From NCBI RefSeq assembly GCF_007896435.1, contig NZ_VCBL01000001.1:1698271-1762270 (forward strand): a stretch of 64,000 nt of DNA, in the 5' to 3' direction. Position 1 is the stretch's first letter, and each line of letters begins with the position of its first letter. The position numbers and the translations under genes are program-made. The notes below the pieces were generated by a model. The model had not been told where the DNA came from. It did no database searches and saw only the letters and a list, made by a program, of their open reading frames with translations. The stretch comes from Rummeliibacillus suwonensis (GTDB lineage Bacteria; Bacillota; Bacilli; Bacillales_A; Planococcaceae). Positions 17,755 through 25,458 of the stretch are shown piece after piece.

Positions 17755-17852
17755 ATCGGGCGCATGCGACAGTTGCTCCCCCACCTATCCTTCATTCTCG
17801 TTTCTCTCTATACTTTGAGGTGGGAGTTTTACTACCGTTAATGCGGAATAAA
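17755..17852 (+). repeat. Family C element fragment, right half
   Basis: From ATCGGGCGCATGCGACAG to GGAATAAA it matches the right half of the full copy at 3454-3667, including the CCCCCACCT/AGGTGGGAG hairpin. The left half and core are absent. Its end is four bases from the stop of the MFS gene. Confidence 0.75.
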
Positions 17853-17855
17853 TAT

Positions 17856-19031
17856 TTAATTTGAAACTTTTTTTGCATTTTTGCCGTATACGAAATAATA
17901 AACGATTAAACAAATTAAAATCCAAACAGTAACCGTACCATACAATGCTTTAAATGACATAAATGTCACTAAAATGCCGACTATATAAGGTCCGATCCCA
18001 TTCGATAAATCTAGAAACATGAAGAACGTTGAAGTAGATAGTGACTTTCGATGTGATGGAGATTCTTGAATAGCGATTGCTTGAAAATTAGAAATAAGTG
18101 TCCCGTAACCAATACCGATCAAAACAGCAGATAGTAAAAATACCAAGCCAGTTTGTGCTATGCTCAATGTAAAAAAGCCCATAATGGTTAATATGAGCAA
18201 TGGATAATTCACTCGATTCGCCCCAAATTGATCAAACCATTTTCCAGTAAAGGGTCTAGTTATGATCAGTGCAATAGCATAAACAATAAAAAAGAAACTT
18301 GATACAGAAACCAAATGGATTTCCTTGGCGTACTGTGTCAAAAATGATAGCAAACTTGAATAAGCTATCGCAATGAGGAAGATAACTATTGAAATAGGGA
18401 TCGCTTTGGGTTCGATAAAATCTCTCCCATGAAATCCTTTCCTTGGTTCTTCCATTCCTTTAGGTTCCGGTACTTTTAAAAAACATGAAACTAGTAAATC
18501 AACAACAGCCACTATACTCCCTACTACAAAAACCGTTGTAAATGATGCGTGTTCATAAAGGAAAATGCCTAGAAATGGACCAAAAGCCATGGCAATATTC
18601 ATAGAAGTTGCATAATATCCAGTACCTTCTCCGCGGCGATCATCTGGAATAAGCTCTGCAGATATAGTGCCAGCCGCAGTTGTAATACATCCATGCATAG
18701 CCCCCTGTATAAATCGGATGATGAACAAGACATATAAATCATCCACAACAATATGTAACAACATAGAAACTGTAAAGATACTAAGCGAACCAATAAGCAT
18801 TCGCTTTCTACCCAATCGATCTAAATATTTTCCCGCAAATATTCTCGCTATAAGGGATGCTAATACAAATATTCCGGTTGCTAATCCTGCAACACTTTGA
18901 TTTGTATGAAATTTTGTTGCAGTATAGACAGCGATCATGACCATTAGCAGGTAAAAAACAACATGTGTAAAAAAATTAATTAAAAAGATAATGATAAAAT
19001 CTTTTGTCCAAAGTTTGGATGACTGTACCAA
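17856..19031 (-). CDS. MFS transporter, drug-efflux type
   Basis: This 391-residue protein has 12 predicted membrane segments and the MFS signature L-D-R-L-G-R-K-R after helix 2, with a similar W-F-D-Q-F-G-A-N-R in the second half. It probably exports small molecules by proton antiport. The start is TTG at 19031 after AAGGGAT. It lies 57 bp downstream of a MerR regulator in the same direction, under the MerR-type promoter at 19951. A family C fragment abuts the stop. Confidence 0.85.
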   Translation of the reverse strand: MVQSSKLWTKDFIIIFLINFFTHVVFYLLMVMIAVYTATKFHTNQSVAGLATGIFVLASLIARIFAGKYLDRLGRKRMLIGSLSIFTVSMLLHIVVDDLYVLFIIRFIQGAMHGCITTAAGTISAELIPDDRRGEGTGYYATSMNIAMAFGPFLGIFLYEHASFTTVFVVGSIVAVVDLLVSCFLKVPEPKGMEEPRKGFHGRDFIEPKAIPISIVIFLIAIAYSSLLSFLTQYAKEIHLVSVSSFFFIVYAIALIITRPFTGKWFDQFGANRVNYPLLILTIMGFFTLSIAQTGLVFLLSAVLIGIGYGTLISNFQAIAIQESPSHRKSLSTSTFFMFLDLSNGIGPYIVGILVTFMSFKALYGTVTVWILICLIVYYFVYGKNAKKVSN

Positions 19032-19088
19032 AAGTCAATCCCTTCTTTCTTTCTGTCTATTTTACATTATCTATCGTAAACCCTCCTC

Positions 19089-19919
19089 TTAGTGGAGAGT
19101 CAATGGAATTATTTTAACCCGTATTTCTTTTAGCCATTCTTTGGAATGATTAGAAATGATGCCATCCACAATTTTTCGAATATATAAAGGCCCTTCCGTT
19201 TGATAATTATGAACTCTGGCAAAACGTAAAAGTTTTTCTATGTATTTTCGATCATCTCCCATTTCCTCCCGCCATCTGATCACTGCAAAATCTCCTTCAT
19301 CCACCGGTGTCATCATTTCCATCTTCATATGCAATGATTGATCTACTAATAAAAAAATGCCATCATAGGTATTAACATTTTCAAGCTGATTTTCTATGTT
19401 TTTTAAATACCCAACATTCCCTATAACGATCGGTGCAATATGTTCATAATGGGATTTCAACTGACGCAGCTCTGCCTCTATTTCTTTTAGGGAACCAACT
19501 TTCTTATTGACCTGAATCATATTATGTGCCTGAAGATGCTCAATATATGGTTTTTCTATTTTGTTTTCATCCTTTGTACCTTCCAATTCTATGACACGTG
19601 AAAAAAGTCCTTTTTCAATACGTTTTAAGACATCAATCTTCTCTCGTGTTATTTTTCTAACATTTTCTAATACAGAGATAAAATCATCCAATTTACGATT
19701 TTCTAATTGTTTTTTTATATCTTTTAGAGGGACTCCCATCATCTTCATATACAAAATAATATCAAGTTCCTTAAATTGCTCGATAGAATAGTATCGATAA
19801 CCAGTTCCTGCATCCACCTCGCTCGGCTTGAATAATCCAATCTCATCATAGTAACGAAGCGTTTTAATAGAGATATTATTCAAGCGCGCCATCTGACCAA
19901 TCGAGAATTTATTTTTCAT
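19089..19919 (-). CDS. MerR-family regulator with ligand-binding domain, BltR/BmrR type
   Basis: This 276-residue protein has an N-terminal winged helix-turn-helix of MerR type (I-G-Q-M-A-R-L-N-N-I-S-I-K-T-L-R-Y-Y-D-E-I-G-L-F), a dimer helix around residues 75-115, and a C-terminal region of GyrI/effector-binding size. Such proteins sense hydrophobic drugs and twist a promoter with an overlong spacer. The gene is first in an operon with an MFS exporter, and its own promoter has a 19-base spacer, which supports autoregulation and drug-induced efflux. The ATG follows GAGG. Confidence 0.88.
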   Translation of the reverse strand: MKNKFSIGQMARLNNISIKTLRYYDEIGLFKPSEVDAGTGYRYYSIEQFKELDIILYMKMMGVPLKDIKKQLENRKLDDFISVLENVRKITREKIDVLKRIEKGLFSRVIELEGTKDENKIEKPYIEHLQAHNMIQVNKKVGSLKEIEAELRQLKSHYEHIAPIVIGNVGYLKNIENQLENVNTYDGIFLLVDQSLHMKMEMMTPVDEGDFAVIRWREEMGDDRKYIEKLLRFARVHNYQTEGPLYIRKIVDGIISNHSKEWLKEIRVKIIPLTLH

Positions 19920-19950
19920 CTATTGTCCTCTTTCTACATTTCTCTATTCT

Positions 19951-19981
19951 ATTATAAAAGATTATCCATACATTTTTACAA
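19951..19981 (-). promoter_or_regulatory. MerR-type promoter with 19-base spacer
   Basis: On the minus strand -35 TTGTAA (19976-19981) and -10 TATAAT (19951-19956) are separated by 19 bases rather than 17. The overlong spacer is the hallmark of promoters activated by MerR proteins, and the first downstream gene is a MerR regulator. Confidence 0.7.
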
Positions 19982-20111
19982 TATTTTCTTTATTTTTCAT
20001 AAAATCATTAAAAGATACCGCTAGATTGGGCTTATTTTCTCAAAAATTTTTGAACGCATTATGCTAATATATTGATATACTAGAAACACCGTAACTACAG
20101 GAGGAAATCAG

Positions 20112-20927
20112 TTGGATTTTATTGCTATTGGAATAGAAACAGCTAATCAATGGAGAGATAGTGTTTGTTCGATTGAGCTTGTGAAAGTCGTACAAAATGA
20201 GATTGTAGATTCACTTTTTTCATATATAAACCCTAAACAAACATTTGATGAATATCATATTTCTCAGCATGGCATTACAGAAGATTTGGTGCAACATTCA
20301 CCTACATTTCATACATTTTATCCAATTTTAGATGAATGGCTCACAAATCAATTTGTCATCGGTTATTATCATGATTATGATCAATCAGTTATAGAAGAAG
20401 CTTGTGCAACAATCGATAAACTTTCGCCATATTGTCGATTTGGTAGCATCCTTCCATTTGTGAAAAATAAATGGCAACATCAGCAAAATTTTTCGTTACA
20501 AACCCTTGCATCTCAATTTGGGATCTCCCTTGAAAAAGAACGCGCCGAAATCATTGCTGAACTTGTATTAACTTTCCCAAAAAAATTTGACAACTTTTCC
20601 ATCAATGAACTTACACATCAAGTTGTTTTTCCAACAGCTCATCAATCATCCTTTTGTTCCCCCATCGACTTTCAAGATAAGACAGTTGTATTTACAGGTA
20701 AGCTGGAAGGATTAAGTAGATCGATGGCTGCAAAAAAAATCCGTGCAATCGGCGGGATATTCAGCAACACTGTCACTAAGCAAACAGATATCCTTATTGT
20801 TAGTGACAGTAGTTGGCAAAAAGCACAATTGGGTCAGAAAAGTACAAAACTCCTAAAAGCCGAGCATTTACAAACGCTCGGCTTTACGATTGATATTATT
20901 CCTGAAAAAAACTTGAAAAAGATCTAA
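20112..20927 (+). CDS. Exonuclease-fold protein with C-terminal BRCT, catalytic residues degenerate
   Basis: This 271-residue protein has a DnaQ-like (DEDD) fold over residues 1-165 and a BRCT domain over about 190-270 (K-T-V-V-F-T-G-K-L, I-G-G, V-T-K-Q-T-D-I-L-I-V). In active relatives the first motif reads D-x-E-T; here it reads G-I-E-T. The final H-x4-D motif is also not recognisable around K-E-R-A-E-I-I-A-E. It may bind DNA ends without cutting. The start is TTG at 20112 with AGGAGGA upstream. It is transcribed divergently from the MerR operon. Confidence 0.8.
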   Translation: MDFIAIGIETANQWRDSVCSIELVKVVQNEIVDSLFSYINPKQTFDEYHISQHGITEDLVQHSPTFHTFYPILDEWLTNQFVIGYYHDYDQSVIEEACATIDKLSPYCRFGSILPFVKNKWQHQQNFSLQTLASQFGISLEKERAEIIAELVLTFPKKFDNFSINELTHQVVFPTAHQSSFCSPIDFQDKTVVFTGKLEGLSRSMAAKKIRAIGGIFSNTVTKQTDILIVSDSSWQKAQLGQKSTKLLKAEHLQTLGFTIDIIPEKNLKKI

Positions 20928-21136
20928 CCCAATTAATCATGAATTGTAGGAATTTCAGTCATATTCTTCGAAGTTCTATTAAATTCTTGAACATAAAAAT
21001 TGTTTGATTACCTTTAATTGATGACGGAACCTAAAATGTCCCTATATCGATATAAATTCTGGAGTGCAGAATGGGATTAGAAAGACAAATTATTTAGGAA
21101 TCTTAACAATAGTAATTGTATCTTTTCCTGATTCTG

Positions 21137-21559
21137 CTATTCGAATGGTACATCTTTTCCATTTAAGATTAATGAATATGTAATGTCTGCTTTTAAAGAA
21201 GCTGAGACAGCACAATATTTTTCCTCACCCAATTTGATAGCTCTCCATATTTTGTGTGCATCGAGATCTCCATCAACTTTAAACGTCAAATGTGCTGCTG
21301 TAAACGCAGTCGGCATTTCTTCTCGTCGTGTGCCATCTACAACAATTTCTAGATTAGTGATTTTATCTAAATGTGGTTTCAAAATCATCGTTACATCAAT
21401 ACCGATACATCCAGCTACAGCGCTTAGCAGCATTTCTGTAGGTGTAGGTGCCTGACCTTCACCTCCATAATTTGTTGTCGCATCCATCGGCATTTTATAA
21501 CCCGATGCTCCAATTGCTTCAAAAGCACGTCCACCTTGCCATTTAGCAGTAATTTGCAT
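21137..21559 (-). CDS. OsmC-family protein
   Basis: This 140-residue protein matches the OsmC/Ohr family: T-P-T-E-M-L-L-S-A-V-A-G-C-I-G-I-D-V with the first redox Cys, and G-E-E-K-Y-C-A-V-S-A-S-L with the second. Family members reduce organic peroxides or related thiol-reactive compounds. It is the last gene of the amino-acid ABC operon, 12 bp after the ATPase, suggesting that transport and redox defence are co-regulated, perhaps around cystine. Confidence 0.88.
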   Translation of the reverse strand: MQITAKWQGGRAFEAIGASGYKMPMDATTNYGGEGQAPTPTEMLLSAVAGCIGIDVTMILKPHLDKITNLEIVVDGTRREEMPTAFTAAHLTFKVDGDLDAHKIWRAIKLGEEKYCAVSASLKADITYSLILNGKDVPFE

Positions 21560-21571
21560 AGTATTCTCTCC

Positions 21572-22318
21572 TTAAAATTCAGTTACTTGTTGTAAGAATT
21601 GCTGAGCTCTATTCGTTTGTGGCCGTTTAAAAAATGCTTTAGGATTCGCATCTTCTACGATCACACCATCAGCCATAAATAAAATACGATCAGCTACGTT
21701 TTTGGCAAAGTTCATCTCATGTGTCACAATGATCATCGTCATACCTTCTTCAGCCAAACTTTTCATCACTTTCAGTACTTCACCAACTAATTCTGGATCT
21801 AATGCTGAAGTCGGCTCATCAAAAAGCATCAGTTTCGGCTCCATCGCTAGTGCTCTTGCAATCGCGACTCTTTGTTGTTGGCCCCCAGATAGCTGTGATG
21901 GATAAACATTCTCTTTATCTGACAGTCCAACTCTCTTTAATAAAGCTGAAGCAATAGTGTATGCTTTCTCTTTTTGCATTTTTTTCACGACGATAGGAGC
22001 TTCCGTCACATTTTCGATAACCGTTTTATGTGGGTACAGATTAAATTGTTGGAACACCATACCTGTTTCTTGACGTATGGCATAAATCGCTTTTTGCCAT
22101 ACTTTCTTAGAAGCATTGGCATCGATCTCATGTCCATTAACGGTTATCTTACCTTGTGTCATCTCTTCTAGCCCATTTATACATCTTAAAAACGTACTTT
22201 TACCTGAACCACTAGGTCCAATGACAGCAACTACTTGATGTGCAGGAATGGTTAGGTTGAGGTTCTTTAACACTTGATGGCTACCATAATTTTTATATAG
22301 TCCTTTAATATCTATCAT
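21572..22318 (-). CDS. Polar amino-acid ABC transporter ATPase
   Basis: This 248-residue protein has Walker [10 protein letters not shown], signature L-S-G-G-Q-Q-Q-R, Walker B L-M-L-F-D-E-P and the H-loop V-T-H-E-M. The pattern is that of GlnQ/TcyN-type ATPases of the polar amino-acid uptake family. I use the ATG at 22318, eight bases after AGGAGG; the frame also opens with GTG at 22327, inside that site. It energises the permease at 22363. Confidence 0.93.
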   Translation of the reverse strand: MIDIKGLYKNYGSHQVLKNLNLTIPAHQVVAVIGPSGSGKSTFLRCINGLEEMTQGKITVNGHEIDANASKKVWQKAIYAIRQETGMVFQQFNLYPHKTVIENVTEAPIVVKKMQKEKAYTIASALLKRVGLSDKENVYPSQLSGGQQQRVAIARALAMEPKLMLFDEPTSALDPELVGEVLKVMKSLAEEGMTMIIVTHEMNFAKNVADRILFMADGVIVEDANPKAFFKRPQTNRAQQFLQQVTEF

Positions 22319-22362
22319 TATCTGCACCTCCTAGTATACTGATAATCGTTTTTCTATTTTGT

Positions 22363-22962
22363 TTAATATGAATTACTCATCAGCCAATACATGATGCCGA
22401 TTGATAGATAGAATGGCATATATACATAATATTGAGCCACTAATAATTGAGCTGAGCGCATTAATTCCGTCACAGCAATAACCGAAACAAGAGAGGTTTC
22501 TTTTAACATACCAACAAATGTGTTGCCAAGTGGTGGAATCGCATATCGTATCGCTTGCGGAATAATGATGCGACGCATAGCTTGTTTCTCCGTCATCCCC
22601 GTTGCAAGTGCCGCTTCCGTTTGACCTTTTGGAACGGATTGAATCGCACCGCGGAATGCTTCAGAAACATAAGCCCCTATATTAATACTTAAAGCAATAT
22701 AAGCAGCTGTTAATGGGCCAAGTTCGATTCCATAATCGACCAAACCATAGTAGACAATGACAATTTGAACAAGTGGTGGTGTTCCTCGAATAATGGAAAC
22801 ATAAGCTCTTGCGACATTACGCACAAAGCGATTGCCCTTTATACGAGCAATCGCAGCTAATAAACCAATGATTAAACCGAAGAACATGGATACCACTGTA
22901 ATCAGTAGTGTGTAATAGGCTCCTTTTAATAGAAAAGGGATATTTTCTAAAACTAGATCCAT
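22363..22962 (-). CDS. Polar amino-acid ABC permease with frameshifted C-terminus
   Basis: This protein of about 199 residues has the HisM/GlnP-type membrane domain with R-G-T-P-P-L-V-Q and the EAA loop E-A-F-R-G-A-I-Q-S-V-P-K-G-Q-T-E-A-A. The start is the ATG at 22962 after AGTAGGAA. The frame ends early at 22363. In another frame the bases just after Y-W-L-M-S encode F-I-L-N-K-I-E-K-R-L-S-V-Y and stop at 22331-22333, right before the ATPase ribosome site. That is the usual C-terminus of the family, so a small deletion not divisible by three (or a sequence error) has changed the last residues. Confidence 0.85.
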   Translation of the reverse strand: MDLVLENIPFLLKGAYYTLLITVVSMFFGLIIGLLAAIARIKGNRFVRNVARAYVSIIRGTPPLVQIVIVYYGLVDYGIELGPLTAAYIALSINIGAYVSEAFRGAIQSVPKGQTEAALATGMTEKQAMRRIIIPQAIRYAIPPLGNTFVGMLKETSLVSVIAVTELMRSAQLLVAQYYVYMPFYLSIGIMYWLMSNSY

Positions 22963-22979
22963 GTTTGTTCCTACTTTCT

Positions 22980-23798
22980 CTATTCTGCTGGTGGTTCTTC
23001 TCCAAACCATTTGACGAAGATCTTCTTATACGTACCATCATTTTTCATATCTTCTAATGCTTTATTGATAGCTTTTACGAATTTAGGATTTCCTTTTTTA
23101 ACTGCTACAGCTGCTTTGTCTGCTTTAATGGCTTCTCCAACAGCTTTAATCTTATAACCGTTTTCTTCAATGATTGGTTTTAATGCATAAACATTGTTGA
23201 TCGTTGCATCGATACGACCAGCATCTAAATCTTTTAAAGTGGTAATGACATCATCATATGTGCTGATTTTAAAATTGCCGACTTCTGGCATTAAATCATT
23301 CCGTAAATAGGTTTCATCATTTGTACCAAGACCTACGCCAATCGTTTTACCTTTAAAATCTTTTACTGATTTGATGTTGTTATTATTTTCTTTTACAATC
23401 ACTTTTACTTCGTTTGTAATATAAGGTTCTGAGAAATCAATGGCTTTTTTACGTTCATCTGTAATAGTTACTTGACTAACAAGCGCATCAAATTTGCCTT
23501 TTTGTAAGCCTGGGATTAATCCAGAGAAATCTTGTGCGACAAATTTGGCTTTTACATCAAGACGTTTTGCGATTTCCTTTGCAATATCAACATCGAAGCC
23601 CGTATATTCTTTATCTTTCCCCATATAGTTATAGGGTGCATATGTTCCCATGATTCCGATGGTCATTTCCCCATTTTTTTGAACCTTTGTTAAAGCATCG
23701 TTGTCTTTCGTTTCTTTTTTTGTTGCTGTTCCTCCGCACGCACTAAGTACCAAAACGGATGCAACTACAAGCGTTAATAACCAATTTATTTTCTTCAC
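22980..23798 (-). CDS. Polar amino-acid ABC substrate-binding lipoprotein
   Basis: This 272-residue protein has a lipoprotein signal (L-S-A-C-G-G), then an SBP_bac_3 domain: G-I-M-G-T-Y-A-P-Y-N-Y and Y-T-G-F-D-V-D-I-A-K-E-I-A-K-R-L, then K-G-K-F-D-A-L-V-S-Q-V-T-I-T-D-E-R-K. The ligand cannot be read; glutamine, arginine or cystine are possible, and OsmC in the operon slightly favours a sulfur amino acid. The start is GTG at 23798 with AGGAGG. It follows the TetR gene by 14 bp. Confidence 0.9.
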   Translation of the reverse strand: MKKINWLLTLVVASVLVLSACGGTATKKETKDNDALTKVQKNGEMTIGIMGTYAPYNYMGKDKEYTGFDVDIAKEIAKRLDVKAKFVAQDFSGLIPGLQKGKFDALVSQVTITDERKKAIDFSEPYITNEVKVIVKENNNNIKSVKDFKGKTIGVGLGTNDETYLRNDLMPEVGNFKISTYDDVITTLKDLDAGRIDATINNVYALKPIIEENGYKIKAVGEAIKADKAAVAVKKGNPKFVKAINKALEDMKNDGTYKKIFVKWFGEEPPAE

Positions 23799-23812
23799 GT
23801 TTTTTCCTCCTG

Positions 23813-24436
23813 TTAGACACCGAAAATACCGAAAAATTCAAAATGTACGGTTTTTTCAATGATTTCTTGTAACGATTTTTCAGCGAAAGGATGATTTTCG
23901 CTTCGTTCTGTAAATAGCCATCGAGATAGCACACCTTCTAACAGACTCATGATAAAGACGGCCTGCATTTTAGGTTCCATTGATTGGTTTAACATTCCTA
24001 ATTCTTTTGCACGTTGAATATTATTTGCAAAGGCTATCTCCATATCAGATTTGATCTCATCCACTTTTTGTTGTAATAACGGTTGAGAATGCACACCCTT
24101 TAAAAGTATGTGTATCAAATATGGATTTTCCTCGGCAAAATGAAAAATTTGTTCAAATAAATGACTTGTAGAGATAGTGGATTCTTGGATAGAAGCTTTT
24201 GAATCGCGATAGCCAATTGCAATAGCCTCTAATATTTTTTTGCGTCCATCTTCAAGCATTTTTAAAGCAATAGCCTCTTTGCTTTTGAAATACCAGTAAA
24301 AAGTCCCTTGAGAGACATTTGCTTTTGCCACAATATCTGAAATCTTGGTATTCTCATAGCCGACAGTTGCGAACAACTCAAGTGCTATTTTAATCAACTG
24401 CTGCTCTCTTTCCTGTCTACGAACATCCGCTTGCAT
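23813..24436 (-). CDS. TetR-family regulator of the amino-acid ABC operon
   Basis: This 207-residue protein has an N-terminal TetR helix-turn-helix (I-S-D-I-V-A-K-A-N-V-S-Q-G-T-F-Y-W-Y-F-K-S-K-E-A) and a helical ligand domain. It is the first gene of the operon TetR-SBP-permease-ATPase-OsmC. A TGACTCGTTAGTCA palindrome lies between its promoter and start, so autorepression is likely. The ATG follows GAGGTG. Confidence 0.88.
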   Translation of the reverse strand: MQADVRRQEREQQLIKIALELFATVGYENTKISDIVAKANVSQGTFYWYFKSKEAIALKMLEDGRKKILEAIAIGYRDSKASIQESTISTSHLFEQIFHFAEENPYLIHILLKGVHSQPLLQQKVDEIKSDMEIAFANNIQRAKELGMLNQSMEPKMQAVFIMSLLEGVLSRWLFTERSENHPFAEKSLQEIIEKTVHFEFFGIFGV

Positions 24437-24452
24437 TCTTTTTCACCTCGAC

Positions 24453-24503
24453 TGACTCGTTAGTCAATTAAATCCTATAAGATTACTAAAAATTAGTCAA
24501 TAG
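24453..24503 (-). promoter_or_regulatory. Promoter and operator of the TetR-ABC operon
   Basis: TGACT-CGTT-AGTCA (24453-24466) is an inverted repeat overlapping the predicted start of transcription. Upstream on the minus strand TTGACT and TAGGAT, 17 bases apart, are a plausible -35 and weak -10. Binding of the TetR protein here would block the operon. Confidence 0.6.
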
Positions 24504-24522
24504 TAATGCTCAAATTTTTTTA

Positions 24523-24895
24523 CACACGTGTTTATTTTACAAAAATTAGGAATACATATTCGGGTGCAATTTTTGAAAGACTCTGTATTTTTAAGACCAT
24601 TTATATAGATCTTCGCTGCGGCTTGCTCGAGTCCTCGAAAATGCATGCGCATTTCCTTCGTGCGGTGTGATTCGAGGAAGAAAATTCAACGTCCCGCGGG
24701 AAAAGCGAATAGATGAGACCCCACAGCGTAGCGATTGAAGGAACGGAATCTAAGAACGCCACGTCCTGTGGCAACGATTCCGTGACCAACATCCTGTCGC
24801 CCCCAGCATTCGCCCACAGGAAAGCGAGCAAGCCTTCGCTGCAATCAACAAATCCCCCTATTTTTATGGATTAAATTGGATAATCAACACGCCTG
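24523..24895 (+). mobile_element. Family B MITE-like element, long copy
   Basis: The 373-bp element runs from CACACGTGTTTATTTTA to TAATCAACACGCCTG. A perfect 9-bp target duplication, ATTTTTTTA, lies at 24514-24522 and 24896-24904. It carries the shared core at 24758-24772, flanked by CGGAATC and GATTCCG as an outer stem. It also has a second module at 24632-24678 that is otherwise seen in family A. It encodes no protein. Confidence 0.9.
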
Positions 24896-25070
24896 ATTTT
24901 TTTACTGTTTCAAGCAAACTATCATGATTGCTCCATCTACACTTTATATAATTACAGCTAAAATTGTTCATAGAACATCACAAATAAGCCGCTAAAACCA
25001 ATTTCAAATGCATTGGTTTTAGTGGCTTATACTTAGGTCTGTTCATGTGTGACTAAAAATATATTTATTT

Positions 25071-25458
25071 GAATCAATTTCATAAATCATCATCTTCTTA
25101 AAAAATACGAACATTAAGAATCACTAATTTTGATAGTTGTGGAGCGGAAGACGGCGACTCCTCGAAAATGCATGCGCATTTCCTGCGTGCGGTGTGAGTT
25201 CAAGGAGGCTTATTCAAAGTCCTACGGGAAAAGCTTGAGCTGAAAGCCCCGCAGGAACGTTTTAAGGGACAAAGCCTAAGTTCGCCACGTCCTGTGGCAA
25301 CGGCTTCGGGGTCAACATCGTGTCGACCCGAGGAGATTTGAAGCCTAGCCCGTGGAAAGCGCCGTCTGTAGCGGAACAAAAATTTCTGAATATTAATTTT
25401 CATGTTGATTTGAAATGTTCGTGTTTTTTATCTGAATTTTGCATTATGAAATTGATTC
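25071..25458 (+). mobile_element. Family A MITE-like element, intact
   Basis: The 388-bp element has perfect 15-base inverted ends (GAATCAATTTCATAA) and ATTT on both sides (25067-25070, 25459-25462). The shared core is at 25284-25298 inside an AAGCC/GGCTT outer stem. The second module, TCCTCGAA to TTCAAGGA, spans 25159-25206. Insertion occurred in the 3' end of the persulfide reductase gene and supplies its stop codon. Confidence 0.9.

Noticed and set aside
24601-25403. Open frames of 67-76 residues inside family B and A elements
   Set aside because: They follow repeat sequence, are broken in other copies and lack ribosome sites.
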